From Betaproteobacteria bacterium (GTDB lineage: Bacteria; Pseudomonadota; Gammaproteobacteria; Burkholderiales; SG8-39), in contig VBBY01000006.1 of the NCBI GenBank assembly GCA_005881595.1, forward strand, positions 1 to 38,673: a stretch of 38,673 nucleotides of DNA, read 5' to 3'. The notes under the pieces are model-generated. The model was given only the letters and a program-made list of their open reading frames with translations, searched no databases and was not told the origin of the DNA. Made by a program: the position numbers and the translations under genes. Shown in pieces: positions 16,804 to 26,508 of the stretch. Every line of letters starts with the position of its first letter. Within the stretch, counting starts at the first letter, position 1.

Positions 16804-17908
16804 GTGGAAGCCGAACGCATAAACCAGATCGCCTCCTCGCTCGCCGACCTGCTGACCCGGTCGGCCGAGCTGCGGAGGTATCTTTGACTTCGAGGCGAAG
16901 CAAAGCCGCCTCGCGGCGCTGAACCGCGAGCTAGAAGACCCGAAGCTGTGGGACAACCCGCAGCGCGCGCAGGCGCTCGGCAAGGAAAAAAAGGCGCTCG
17001 AGGCCGTGGTCGGCACGCTCGGCCGCGTCGGCAGCGGCCTCGCCGACGCGAAAGAGCTGTTCGACATGGCGCGCGCCGACGCCGACGAGGCGACGCTCGA
17101 GGAGATCGGGCGCGAGGCGTCGCGCCTGGAGAGGGACGTCGCGGCGCTGGAATTCCGCCGCATGTTCTCCAATCCGCTCGACCCCAACAACTGTTTCGCC
17201 GACATCCAGGCGGGCTCGGGCGGCACCGAGGCGCAGGACTGGGCGGCGATGCTCGAGCGCATGTACATCAAGTACTGCGACAAGAAGGGCTTCGCCGTCG
17301 AGGTGCTGGAGCGCACCGGCGGCGAGGTGGCGGGCATCAAGAGCGCGACGCTGAAGGTCAGCGGCGACTATGCGTACGGCCAGCTTCGCACCGAGACCGG
17401 CGTGCATCGCCTGGTGCGCAAAAGCCCGTTCGATGCCAATGCCAGGCGGCACACGTCCTTCGCCAGCGTGTTCGTGTACCCCGAGGTCGACGAATCGATC
17501 GAGGTGGAGGTCAACCCCGCCGACCTGCGCATCGACACCTACCGCGCCTCGGGCGCGGGCGGCCAGCACGTCAACCGCACCGACAGCGCGGTGCGCATCA
17601 CGCACCTGCCCAGCGGCATCGTCGTGCAGTGCCAGAACGACCGCTCGCAGCACCGCAACCGCGCCGAGGCGATGGCGATGCTGAAAGCGAAGCTCTACGA
17701 AGCCGAGCTGCGCAAGCGCCGCGCCGAGCAGGCGAAGCTCGAGGAGCAGAAGACCGACATCGGCTGGGGCCACCAGATCCGCAGCTACGTGCTCGACCAG
17801 TCGCGCATCAAGGACCTGCGCACCGGCGTCGAGACCGGCAACACGCAATCGGTGCTCGACGGCGATCTCGACGACTTCATCACCGCCAGCCTCAAGCAGG
17901 GAGTATAA
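16804..17908 (+). CDS. prfB: Peptide chain release factor 2 (programmed +1 frameshift)
   Basis: Two-part gene. The zero frame runs from GTG 16804 to a TGA at 16885-16887 (27 codons, starting [17 protein letters not shown]). After a +1 shift at CTT the frame continues from GAC 16886 to 17908, giving 367 residues, the normal RF2 length. RF2 hallmarks are the SPF anticodon-like tripeptide in [11 protein letters not shown] and the catalytic GGQ in [13 protein letters not shown]2 releases peptides at UGA/UAA and limits its own synthesis through the internal UGA. It is followed 2 bases later by lysS, the conserved prfB-lysS pair. Confidence 0.97.
16874..16888 (+). promoter_or_regulatory. RF2 autoregulatory frameshift site
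   Basis: GGAGG (16874-16878), TAT, then CTT TGA C (16882-16888). This is the canonical recoding signal: an internal Shine-Dalgarno 3 bases ahead of the slippery CTT, an in-frame TGA and the following C that weakens termination. Low RF2 gives slow termination, slippage to the +1 frame and more RF2. Confidence 0.96.
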
Positions 17909-17910
17909 AA

Positions 17911-19383
17911 ATGGAAGAAGACAACAGGCTGATCGAGGAGCGCCGGGAGAAGCTGAAGGCGCTGCGCGCCGCGGGGAGCGCCTACCCCAACGATTTCCGC
18001 AGGCGGGATCTGGCTTCCCAATTGAATGCATCTCACGGGGAAAAAACCAAGGCAGCGCTGGAACAAACCGCCGTGGCTGCCTCGATCGCCGGCCGCATGA
18101 TGCTCAAGCGCCCGATGGGCAAAGTGACCTTCGCCACGCTGCAGGACGGCTCGGGCCGGATCCAGATCTACGTGTCGAACGACCTGACCGGCGAGAGGGA
18201 GCACGAGGAATTCAAGCATTGGGACCTCGGCGACATCGTGGGCGTCGAGGGCACGCTGTTCAAGACCAACAAGGGGGAGCTGACGCTGCAGGCGAAGAAG
18301 ATCCGCCTGCTATCCAAGGCGCTGCGCCCGCTGCCGGAGAAATTCCACGGCCTGGCGGACCAGGAGACCCGGTACCGGCAGCGCTATCTCGACCTGATCG
18401 TCAATCCGCAGGCAAGAGAGGTGTTCGCCGTCCGCTCGCGCGTCATTCATGCGTTGCGAGAGGTTCTTCTGAAGGAAAGCTATCTGGAAGTCGAGACGCC
18501 GATGCTGCAGCCGATTCCAGGCGGCGCTGCGGCGCGACCCTTCAAGACGCACCACAACGCGCTCGACATGGACCTCTACCTGCGCATCGCGCCGGAGCTC
18601 TACCTCAAGCGCCTGGTCGTGGGCGGCGTCGAGCGCGTGTTCGAGATCAACCGCAATTTCAGGAACGAGGGCATCTCGACGCGCCATAACCCCGAGTTCA
18701 CCATGCTCGAGTGGTACTGCGCCTACGAGGACTGGAAGTACATGCTGGACATGACCGAGCGGCTGGTGCGCGCCGCAGGGCAGGCTGCAGTTGGAAAGCT
18801 GGTGGTGGGTTATCAAGGGAGACAAATCGATCTGGCGAAGCCGTTCTCCCGCCTCGGCCTCCCCGACGCCATCCGCAAGCAGGGCGTTCAGGGCGACCTG
18901 CGCGATCGCGGGTTGCTCTCGAAAAAGCTGACCGGGCTGGGGGTCGAGCACGGCAGCGGGCAGGGCTGGGGCGCTCTGCAGCTGATGCTCTTCGAGGCGG
19001 TTGCCGAAAAGCATCTCGTCGATCCGACCTTCATCGTCGATTTTCCGGCCGAGGTCTCGCCCCTCGCCCGCCGCCGCGATTCCGACCCGCAGCTCACCGA
19101 CCGCTTCGAGCTGTTCATCGATGCAAAGGAGATCGCCAACGGCTTCTCCGAGCTGAACGACCCCGAGGACCAGGCGGCGCGCTTCCTCGAGCAGGCGCGG
19201 CGCAAGGAGGCCGGCGACCAGGAGGCGATGTATTACGACGCCGACTACATCCGGGCGCTCGAGCACGGCATGCCGCCGGCCGCCGGCGCCGGCCTCGGCA
19301 TCGACCGCCTGGTGATGCTGCTGACCGACGCTCCGAGCATCCGCGACGTCATTCTGTTTCCCCAGCTGCGTCCCGAGGGCTGA
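17911..19383 (+). CDS. lysS: Lysyl-tRNA synthetase, class II
   Basis: 490 residues from ATG 17911 (AGGGAG ribosome-binding site). An N-terminal OB-fold anticodon-binding domain (about 55-165, with [21 protein letters not shown]) is followed by the class II catalytic core. Motif 2 is [21 protein letters not shown] and motif 3 is [15 protein letters not shown]. It charges tRNA-Lys. The length is slightly short of E. coli LysS, and it has no C-terminal KTSC extension; a free KTSC protein is encoded upstream. Confidence 0.97.
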   Translation: MEEDNRLIEERREKLKALRAAGSAYPNDFRRRDLASQLNASHGEKTKAALEQTAVAASIAGRMMLKRPMGKVTFATLQDGSGRIQIYVSNDLTGEREHEEFKHWDLGDIVGVEGTLFKTNKGELTLQAKKIRLLSKALRPLPEKFHGLADQETRYRQRYLDLIVNPQAREVFAVRSRVIHALREVLLKESYLEVETPMLQPIPGGAAARPFKTHHNALDMDLYLRIAPELYLKRLVVGGVERVFEINRNFRNEGISTRHNPEFTMLEWYCAYEDWKYMLDMTERLVRAAGQAAVGKLVVGYQGRQIDLAKPFSRLGLPDAIRKQGVQGDLRDRGLLSKKLTGLGVEHGSGQGWGALQLMLFEAVAEKHLVDPTFIVDFPAEVSPLARRRDSDPQLTDRFELFIDAKEIANGFSELNDPEDQAARFLEQARRKEAGDQEAMYYDADYIRALEHGMPPAAGAGLGIDRLVMLLTDAPSIRDVILFPQLRPEG

Positions 19384-19389
19384 TACATC

Positions 19390-19428
19390 CGGTAACAATT
19401 GCTCACGGTAACCGCCGGGGCGCCCCGG
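19390..19428. promoter_or_regulatory. Direct repeat plus 14-bp palindrome upstream of the glycine-zipper gene
   Basis: Between lysS and the next gene, CGGTAAC occurs twice (19390-19396 and 19406-19412), 16 bases start to start. It is followed by the perfect palindrome CCGGGGCGCCCCGG (19415-19428). The palindrome is not followed by a T-run and has little loop, so it does not look like a terminator. The layout suggests one or two regulator sites in the promoter region of the downstream gene. The regulator is unknown. Confidence 0.35.
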
Positions 19429-19468
19429 TAGCCTGCGGGCTGTCAGTCAACGCAAGGACAGGAAGATC

Positions 19469-20104
19469 ATGGACGCAATCAGACCCCGTCTTCATCCGCT
19501 GCTCACCGCGGCGGCCATTTCGGTCACCGTCTTCTCGGCAGCCGGCGTCGCCGCGCTGACCGGCCTGCTGCCCCACTCCCTAGGCTCCAGCAAGGAAGCC
19601 GAGCCGGTGGTCGCCGCGTCCACACCCGCCATGCCTGCGGCCGCGCCGCAAGCAACCCCAGTTGTCAAGCCGAAGCCAGCTCGTCGCGCAGCGAAGCCGC
19701 AGCCGACTCAACCAGTGCAGATCGCGGCAGCGGCCCCCATTGCGCAAGCGCCGCAGCCGGCCGTACCGGCCGGCGTCTTCGGCACGGTAGAATCCGTGAA
19801 GGAAGTGACCACGCCGGGCGATGGAAGCTCGGGCGTCGGCGCGATCGGAGGCGGGATCGCCGGCGCAGTGATCGGCAACCAGTTCGGCCACGGCACCGGC
19901 AGGTCGATCATGACCGTGCTCGGCGCTGCCGGCGGGGCGCTTGCCGGCAAGGAGATCGAGAAGCAGCATAACGCGACCAAGCGCTGGGACGTCACCGTGC
20001 GGATGGACGACGGCGCGTACCACACGCTGTCGAGCCCGAGCCTGCCCTACTGGCATGCCGGCGACCGCGTGCGCTTTCTCGACGGCAAGCTGCAGCCGGT
20101 CTGA
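19469..20104 (+). CDS. Glycine-zipper 2TM-domain protein
   Basis: 211 residues with an AGGAAG ribosome-binding site. An N-terminal hydrophobic segment (about 10-33) is either an uncleaved anchor or signal. It is followed by an Ala/Pro-rich linker (about 40-105) with a Lys/Arg patch, then VFGTVESVKEVTTPGDGSS, and the glycine zipper GVGAIGGGIAGAVIGNQFG with the second helix GAAGGALAGKEIEKQ. The C-terminal domain (WDVTVRMDDGAYHTL, GDRVRFLDGKLQPV) is as in SlyB/17-kDa-antigen-like envelope proteins. Probably an envelope-stress or structural protein in the inner membrane/periplasm. It has its own intergenic region with repeat motifs. Confidence 0.87.
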   Translation: MDAIRPRLHPLLTAAAISVTVFSAAGVAALTGLLPHSLGSSKEAEPVVAASTPAMPAAAPQATPVVKPKPARRAAKPQPTQPVQIAAAAPIAQAPQPAVPAGVFGTVESVKEVTTPGDGSSGVGAIGGGIAGAVIGNQFGHGTGRSIMTVLGAAGGALAGKEIEKQHNATKRWDVTVRMDDGAYHTLSSPSLPYWHAGDRVRFLDGKLQPV

Positions 20105-20106
20105 CG

Positions 20107-20937
20107 CTAGAGCCTGAGGACCGCCAGCCCCAGCACCACCGCGCCGGTGGCGAAGAGGCGCCGGCGCGTGAGTCTTTCCTTCAGCAGCAGCGCGCCGATG
20201 GCCGCGGCGAAGATCACCGACGTCTCCCTCAGCACCGCGACCAGCGCAATCGGCGCCCTGGTCATCGCCCACAGCGCTATGCCATAAGCCGCAGCCGAGC
20301 AGGCGCCGCCCACCGCGGCTCGTCCCCAGTGCTGGCGAAGATACGCCGGGACTCCCCGGCCGCGCTGCGCGAGGCCCACCGCGGTGATGACGATGCCGTT
20401 GGCGACGAAAAACCACAGCGCGTAGCTCACCGGTGCGCCGGAAGCGCGCGCGCCCTGCCCGTCGAGGAGCGTGTACGCCGCGATCACTACCGCGTTCGCC
20501 ACGGCGAACCACGTCGCCCGCCGGTCGTGCGAGCCGCTCGCGAAGCCGAGGATGCCGGCGCAGATCAGCGCGACACCCGAGATTTCTTCAAGGGAAAGGA
20601 TTTCATTGAAAGCCACGGCGCCCATCAGCGCGACGATCATCGGGCCGCCGCCGCGCATCACCGGATACGCATACGACAGCTCGCCGTGGCGGTAGGCGCC
20701 GGCGAGGAACAGGAAGTAAAGGATATGCACTGCGGCCGAGCCGGCGAGCCAGGGCCACGATGCGGGCGCCGGCGCCGGCAGCCACGGCGCGAGGGCCAGC
20801 GCGATGAGGCCTGCGCCGGCGGACACGGCGACGGTGTCGAGGCGCTTGTCCGCGCTCGCCTTGACGAGCGCGTTCCACCCGGCGTGCAGCAGCGCCGCCC
20901 CGAGCACCGCGAGCGTCACCGGCAGCGAGATTTCCAC
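20107..20937 (-). CDS. EamA/DMT-family transporter
   Basis: 276 residues with about ten hydrophobic helices arranged as two EamA repeats: the first from residue 5 to about 130, the second ending with the typical RETSVIFAAAIGALLLKERLT. Members export metabolites or drugs, and some are nucleotide-sugar or amino-acid exporters. The substrate is not predictable here. Last gene of the long pha-rimO-thiolase directon, 6 bases after the patatin-like gene. It ends 2 bases from the convergent glycine-zipper gene. Confidence 0.88.
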   Translation of the reverse strand: MEISLPVTLAVLGAALLHAGWNALVKASADKRLDTVAVSAGAGLIALALAPWLPAPAPASWPWLAGSAAVHILYFLFLAGAYRHGELSYAYPVMRGGGPMIVALMGAVAFNEILSLEEISGVALICAGILGFASGSHDRRATWFAVANAVVIAAYTLLDGQGARASGAPVSYALWFFVANGIVITAVGLAQRGRGVPAYLRQHWGRAAVGGACSAAAYGIALWAMTRAPIALVAVLRETSVIFAAAIGALLLKERLTRRRLFATGAVVLGLAVLRL

Positions 20938-20943
20938 GCCGCG

Positions 20944-21831
20944 TCAGCCGATCACTTGCTCGATGAGCGGTGCCATGCGCTCGACCGCGGCGCGCCCTTC
21001 CCGGATCGCCTCTTTCGCGCGGTGGAAATCCATGGTGGCGAAGTCGGGCAGCAGCGGCGCGAGCAGCACGTCGGCGGGATCGCCCGCCAGGCGGCTGCGC
21101 GCCACGCGCACCTCGACGATGTCGAGCGAGGTCATGAAGACGTTGAAGATCGAGGGAATCGACGCGCCTTCCCGCTTCGGCGTGCTTTGCGCCCAGCGCG
21201 AACGCAGCCGCCCCAGCCATCCCGGAACTTCGCGCGGCGCGACTTCCCGGTCCCGGCCGCGCTCGCGGTACGCGCCGAGCTTGCCCCAGCTCAGGTCGAC
21301 CGCGATCACCAGGTCGGCGCCGAGCGCGCGGCACATCGAGACCGGCACCGGGTTCACCAGCCCGCCGTCGACCAGCACCGCGCCGTTCCGGATGACCGGG
21401 GTGAACAGCCCCGGCATCGCGCACGAAGCGCGCACCGCGTCTAGAACTTTGCCTTCCCGCAGCCAGATCTCGCGCCCCGAGTCGAGCTCGGTGGCGATCG
21501 CGCCGTACGTCACCGGCATCTCGGAGATATCGCGGTCCTCGAAGATGCTGCGAAACAGCGTGAAAAGCCGCGTGCCGCGGATCAGGCCGCCGCGCCACGA
21601 GAGATCCATCAGCCGCACGACCGTGGTCCAGGCGAGCCCGGTGACCCAGTTCTCCAGCCGGTCGAGTTCGCCCGAGGCGTAGAAAGCGCCGACCAGCGCG
21701 CCGATCGACGTGCCGCACACCAGGTCGGGCTTCACGCCGCGCTCCTCGAGCGCGCGGATCGCGCCGATGTGCGCCCAGCCGCGTGCGCTGCCCGAGCCGA
21801 GCGCGAGTCCGAGGCGGGGTTTGCGGCGCAG
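20944..21831 (-). CDS. Patatin-like phospholipase (RssA-type), apparent CTG start
   Basis: About 295 residues. The Ser-Asp dyad lipase pattern is clear: oxyanion motif GLALGSGSARG, nucleophile elbow GTSIG and the catalytic Asp in LVDGGLVNPVPVS. The first motif is encoded upstream of the first conventional start (GTG 21735), which would remove the oxyanion hole. Between the upstream in-frame stop and that GTG there is no ATG, GTG or TTG. The only near-cognate start is CTG at 21831, with GAGAGGA 9 bases upstream, right after the thiolase stop. I therefore call a CTG start. It may act on membrane or storage-granule lipids; this is inference from family and location. Confidence 0.82.
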   Translation of the reverse strand: MRRKPRLGLALGSGSARGWAHIGAIRALEERGVKPDLVCGTSIGALVGAFYASGELDRLENWVTGLAWTTVVRLMDLSWRGGLIRGTRLFTLFRSIFEDRDISEMPVTYGAIATELDSGREIWLREGKVLDAVRASCAMPGLFTPVIRNGAVLVDGGLVNPVPVSMCRALGADLVIAVDLSWGKLGAYRERGRDREVAPREVPGWLGRLRSRWAQSTPKREGASIPSIFNVFMTSLDIVEVRVARSRLAGDPADVLLAPLLPDFATMDFHRAKEAIREGRAAVERMAPLIEQVIG

Positions 21832-21835
21832 GCTT

Positions 21836-23020
21836 CTAGATCCTCTCGAAGATCGCGGCGATGCCCTGGCCGCCGCCGATGCACATGGTCACCAGCGCGT
21901 AGCGCTTCTTCGTGCGCTCGAGCTCGTAGAGCGCCTTCACGGTCAGGATCGCGCCGGTCGCGCCGATCGGATGGCCCAGCGCGACCGCGCCGCCGTTGGG
22001 GTTGACCTTGGCCGGATCGAGGCCGAGATCCCTGGTCACCGCCATCGCCTGCACCGCGAACGCTTCGTTCGATTCGATGACATCCATGTCGGAAGGCTTG
22101 AGGCCGGCCTTTTCAAACGCGCGCTTCACCGCGGGAATCGGTCCGAGCCCCATCAGCTGCGGCTCTACGCCGGCGTGCGCGTAGGCCACCAGCCGCGCCA
22201 ATATCTTCAAATTCATTCTCTTTGCAGTCCCGGCTTCCGCCAGCACGACTGCTGCGCCGGCGTCGTTGATGCCCGAGGCATTGCCGGCGGTGACCGTGCC
22301 GTCCTTCTTGAACACGGTCTTCAGCTTCGCGAGGTCCGCCAGGCTTGCGTCCTTGCGCACATGCTCGTCGGTAGTGAATTGCTCGACGTCCTTTCGCGTC
22401 TTCAGCTCGATCGGCACGATTTGATTGTTAAAAACTCCGGTTTCTATCGCCCTCGCGGCCTTGCGGTGCGATTCCACGGCAAAATGATCCTGCTGCTCGC
22501 GCGTGAAGCCGTACTTCGCCGCGATGTTCTCCGCCGTCACTCCCATGTGGCCATGCCCGAAGGGGTCGTGCAGCGCGCCGGTCATCGCGTCGACGACCGC
22601 CGCGTCGCCCATGCGCTGTCCCCAGCGCCCCGAGGGCAGGAAATACGCCGCGCGGCTCATGCTCTCGGCGCCGCCGGCGACCGCGACGTCGCAATCGCCG
22701 AGCAGGAGCTGCTGCGCCGCCGAGACGATCGCCTGCAGCCCGGAGCCGCACAGGCGGTTCACGGTGAGGCACGGCGTTCCCACCGGCAGGCCGGCTTCGA
22801 CCGCCGCGACGCGCGCCAGGTACATGTCCCTCGCCTCGCCGTGGATCACGCTGCCCATCACCACGTGGCCGACGCTCGCCGGATCCACTTTCGCTCGCGC
22901 TACGGCTTCCTTGATGGCAACGGCGCCGAGGCGAGTCGCCGCAAGGTCCTTCAGCGCGCCGCCGTAATCGCCGATCGCGGTGCGCGTTCCCGAAACCACC
23001 ACTACCTCGCGGTTGCTCAT
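21836..23020 (-). CDS. bktB: Acetyl-CoA C-acyltransferase, BktB-like beta-ketothiolase
   Basis: 394 residues, complete thiolase. Active-site Cys is in [10 protein letters not shown] (about residue 90), the His in [14 protein letters not shown] and the second Cys in TMCIGGGQG. The C-terminal stretch from RYALVTM to GIAAIFERI resembles, from memory, BktB of Cupriavidus necator, a thiolase that accepts C5 substrates for hydroxyvalerate-containing PHA. A fatty-acid beta-oxidation role is also possible. ATG overlaps the rimO stop by 4 bases (ATGA), so the two are co-translated. Confidence 0.92.
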   Translation of the reverse strand: MSNREVVVVSGTRTAIGDYGGALKDLAATRLGAVAIKEAVARAKVDPASVGHVVMGSVIHGEARDMYLARVAAVEAGLPVGTPCLTVNRLCGSGLQAIVSAAQQLLLGDCDVAVAGGAESMSRAAYFLPSGRWGQRMGDAAVVDAMTGALHDPFGHGHMGVTAENIAAKYGFTREQQDHFAVESHRKAARAIETGVFNNQIVPIELKTRKDVEQFTTDEHVRKDASLADLAKLKTVFKKDGTVTAGNASGINDAGAAVVLAEAGTAKRMNLKILARLVAYAHAGVEPQLMGLGPIPAVKRAFEKAGLKPSDMDVIESNEAFAVQAMAVTRDLGLDPAKVNPNGGAVALGHPIGATGAILTVKALYELERTKKRYALVTMCIGGGQGIAAIFERI

Positions 23021-24309
23021 TGCAGCCTCCCGTGCAAATCGTGCTCGCCGGAGCGCTCGATCAGGACCGCGGCGAACTCGCCGACCCTGGCGCAGCCCTT
23101 GAAGCGCACTACGCCGTCGATCTCCGGTGCGTCGGCGCTGGAGCGGCCCAGCCCCGGCTCATCGACGATAACTTTCAGGGTCCTGCCTATTTTCGCCTGC
23201 AGCCGGGCGGCACTGATCGCCGCCTGCGCCTGCATCAGCCGGCCTCGCCGCTCTTCTCTCACCTCGTCGGGAACGGCGTCCGGCAGAGCGTTGGCTGCGG
23301 CTCCTGCCACCGGCGAGTAAGCAAAGCAGCCGACGCGATCCAGCTGGGCCTCCTTCAGGAATTCCAGCAATTCAGAAAACTCCGCCTCGGTTTCGCCCGG
23401 GAAACCGGTGATGAAGGTGCTGCGCAGCGCGATCTGCGGACAGATCTTGCGCCAGCCGCGGATGCGCGCCAGCACGTTTTCCGCGCGCGCCGGCCGCTTC
23501 ATCAGCTTGAGAATGCGCGAGCTGGCGTGCTGGAAGGGCACGTCGAGATACGGCAGGATTTTGCCTTCAGCCATCAACGGAACCACGTCGTCGACATGCG
23601 GATAGGGATAGACGTAATGCAGCCGCACCCACGCTCCCAGCTCTCCCAGGGTTTTGCACAAATCCAGCATCTTGGTCTTTACGGGGCGGCCGCCCCAGAA
23701 ACCGGTGCGGTACTTGAGATCGACACCATAAGCGCTGGTGTCCTGCGCGATGACGAGCAGCTCTTTCACGCCCGCCTTTACCAGGTTCTCGGCTTCCAGC
23801 ATCACCTCGCCGATCGGCCTGGAAGCGAGATCCCCGCGCAGCGATGGAATGACGCAGAAGCTGCAGCGGTGGTTGCAGCCCTCGGAGATTTTCAGGTAGG
23901 CGTAGTGCCGCGGAGTCAGTTTCACGCCGATATCTGGAATTAAATCAGTATACGGATCGTGCGGCTTGGGCAGATGGGCATGCACGGCATCCATCACCGC
24001 CGCGCTGTCGTGAGGACCGGTGACTGCGAGCACCGAGGGATGTGCTTTCTTGATAAACCCCTGTTTAGCGCCGAGGCAACCTGTCACCACGACTTTTCCG
24101 TTCTCGGCCAGCGCCTCGCCGATCGTCGCCAGCGATTCCGCCACCGCGGCATCGATGAAGCCGCAGGTGTTGACGATCACCAGGTCGGCGCCGGCGTAGG
24201 TCTTGCACGTGACGTAGCCCTCGGCGCGCAGCTGCGTCAGGATGCGCTCCGAGTCGACCAGCGCCTTCGGACAGCCCAGGGAGACGAAACCGACTTTACT
24301 GCTTCTCAG
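23017..24309 (-). CDS. rimO: Ribosomal protein S12 methylthiotransferase RimO, apparent CTG start
   Basis: About 430 residues, radical-SAM methylthiotransferase that modifies Asp in S12. The N-terminal UPF0004 domain has its three cluster Cys in [19 protein letters not shown] and GCLGA. The radical-SAM core has CNHRCSFC, and a C-terminal TRAM domain follows. The conserved [13 protein letters not shown] begins at 24300, well upstream of the first conventional start (GTG 24180), which would delete the first cluster Cys. No ATG/GTG/TTG exists in this frame before it; CTG at 24309 is the only near-cognate start. That puts the start 14 bases inside phaR. The ribosome-binding site is weak (AAGAACGAG). 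Confidence 0.9.
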   Translation of the reverse strand: MRSSKVGFVSLGCPKALVDSERILTQLRAEGYVTCKTYAGADLVIVNTCGFIDAAVAESLATIGEALAENGKVVVTGCLGAKQGFIKKAHPSVLAVTGPHDSAAVMDAVHAHLPKPHDPYTDLIPDIGVKLTPRHYAYLKISEGCNHRCSFCVIPSLRGDLASRPIGEVMLEAENLVKAGVKELLVIAQDTSAYGVDLKYRTGFWGGRPVKTKMLDLCKTLGELGAWVRLHYVYPYPHVDDVVPLMAEGKILPYLDVPFQHASSRILKLMKRPARAENVLARIRGWRKICPQIALRSTFITGFPGETEAEFSELLEFLKEAQLDRVGCFAYSPVAGAAANALPDAVPDEVREERRGRLMQAQAAISAARLQAKIGRTLKVIVDEPGLGRSSADAPEIDGVVRFKGCARVGEFAAVLIERSGEHDLHGRLQ

Positions 24310-24904
24310 GCTCGTTCTTGTGCGGCGAGGGGGGAGGGAAACCGGGGAACGACAGGCCGGAGAACATGTTGCGCGCCTGGCTCTGCATCTGCTCCTGGAA
24401 CTGCGAGAACATCTTCTGGCTCTGCTCCATGTACGCCTGCATCAGGCTCTGCATCGCCGGGCCCTGCAGGTTCATGAACTGCGCCCACAGCTCCTGCGAG
24501 GCGCGAGAGTTGTCGCCGTACATGCGATGCGACTGCTCCTGCAGCGCCTTCTGTATGTCCTGGAACGCGCGGATGTTCCGCTCCAGGTAGCTGCCCATCA
24601 TCCCCTGCATCGCGTTGCCGTAGGAGCGGATCAGCTGCGACAGCAGGTCGGAGGAGAACATCGGCACGCCGCCCGATTCCTCCTCGAGGATGATCTGCAG
24701 CAGGATCTGGCGCGTCAGGTCGTCGCCGCTCTTCGCGTCGATCACCTGGAAGTCCTCCTGCTTCAGGACCATCTGCTTCACGTCGGCCAGCGTGATGTAG
24801 CTGGACGTCTTGGTGTCGTACAGGCGCCGGTTGGGGTATTTCTTGATCAGCCGGACCTGGCTCTGCATCCTTGCCTCGCGGCTTTCCTGAGGTGACGCCG
24901 ACAT
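24296..24904 (-). CDS. phaR: PHA synthesis repressor PhaR
   Basis: 202 residues from ATG 24904 (ATG 24868, 12 codons later with a GAGG-like site, is an alternative). The N-terminal DNA/PHB-binding domain is unmistakable: [28 protein letters not shown], then [21 protein letters not shown]. The second half is a Gln/Met-rich helical stretch likely to form a coiled coil and to bind granules, ending [14 protein letters not shown]. PhaR represses phasin and sometimes pha genes until PHA granules titrate it. No phasin gene is in this window. Downstream of the tandem reductases; its 3' end overlaps rimO. Confidence 0.95.
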   Translation of the reverse strand: MSASPQESREARMQSQVRLIKKYPNRRLYDTKTSSYITLADVKQMVLKQEDFQVIDAKSGDDLTRQILLQIILEEESGGVPMFSSDLLSQLIRSYGNAMQGMMGSYLERNIRAFQDIQKALQEQSHRMYGDNSRASQELWAQFMNLQGPAMQSLMQAYMEQSQKMFSQFQEQMQSQARNMFSGLSFPGFPPPSPHKNEPEKQ

Positions 24905-24921
24905 GTGGCCTAGTCTACTCC

Positions 24922-25665
24922 TTAATACATGTGCTGGCCGCCGTTGATGGAAATGTTCGCGCCGGTGACGAACGCGGCTTCCTCCGAGCACAGATAGATA
25001 ATCAGGCCGGCGACCTCCGCGGGCTTGCCGAGCCGCCCGAGCGGGATCTGCGGCAGGATCTTCGAGTCGAGAATTTCCTTCGGAATGGCGGTGACCATCT
25101 GCGTGCCGATGTAGCCCGGCGAGATGGTATTCACCGTCACGTTCTTGCGCGCCACCTCGAGCGCGAGCGCCTTGGTGAAGCCGTGGATGCCGGCCTTGGC
25201 CGCCGAGTAGTTGGTCTGCCCGAAGGCGCCTTTCTGCCCGTTGACCGACGACACGTTGACGACGCGGCCCCAGCCGCGCTCGATCATGCCGTCCATCACC
25301 TGCTTGGTCATGTTGAAGCACGAGTCCAGGTTGGTGCGCATCACCTCGTCCCAGGCCGCCTTGGTCATTTTCTTGAATGTCATGTCGCGCGTGATGCCGG
25401 CGTTGTTGACCAGGATGTCGATCGGGCCGCACTCGCCCTGGATCTGGGCGCACTTGCGCGCGCAGTCGTCGTAATTGACGACATCGACCGGGTACGCCGA
25501 GAAGCTGTGGCCGCGGCCTTTCATCTCCTCGAGCCAGGCCCGGTATTTGGTGTTCGACGGCGAGTAGGTGACGACGACGCGGTATCCGGCGCCGGCCATC
25601 TTCGTCGAGATGGTTTCGCCCAGGCCGCCCATGCCTCCGGTGACGACGGCGAGCCGTTGTTGCAC
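24922..25665 (-). CDS. phaB: Acetoacetyl-CoA reductase (second copy)
   Basis: 247-residue short-chain dehydrogenase from a GTG at 25665 with a strong GGGAGGAGG ribosome-binding site. NADPH-binding GGMGGLG is at residues 10-16, followed by NNAGITRD, the catalytic Ser in NVSSVNG and YSAAKAG with Tyr/Lys. The FGQTNYSAAKAG and SPGYIGT segments are typical of PhaB. It reduces acetoacetyl-CoA to (R)-3-hydroxybutyryl-CoA for PHA synthase. It is a paralogue of the adjacent upstream gene, from which it is separated by 29 bases. Confidence 0.94.
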   Translation of the reverse strand: MQQRLAVVTGGMGGLGETISTKMAGAGYRVVVTYSPSNTKYRAWLEEMKGRGHSFSAYPVDVVNYDDCARKCAQIQGECGPIDILVNNAGITRDMTFKKMTKAAWDEVMRTNLDSCFNMTKQVMDGMIERGWGRVVNVSSVNGQKGAFGQTNYSAAKAGIHGFTKALALEVARKNVTVNTISPGYIGTQMVTAIPKEILDSKILPQIPLGRLGKPAEVAGLIIYLCSEEAAFVTGANISINGGQHMY

Positions 25666-25694
25666 AATGCCTCCTCCCAGGGGGAGCGGTCAGT

Positions 25695-26498
<804 letters not shown>

Positions 26499-26508
26499 TT
26501 TTTCCTTT

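Noticed and set aside
16804-17908. prfB as a broken gene because of the in-frame TGA
   Set aside because: The TGA sits in the canonical RF2 frameshift signal, and the protein is complete after the +1 shift.
19415-19428. Palindrome CCGGGGCGCCCCGG as a lysS terminator
   Set aside because: No loop to speak of and no T-run after it; more like a protein-binding site.
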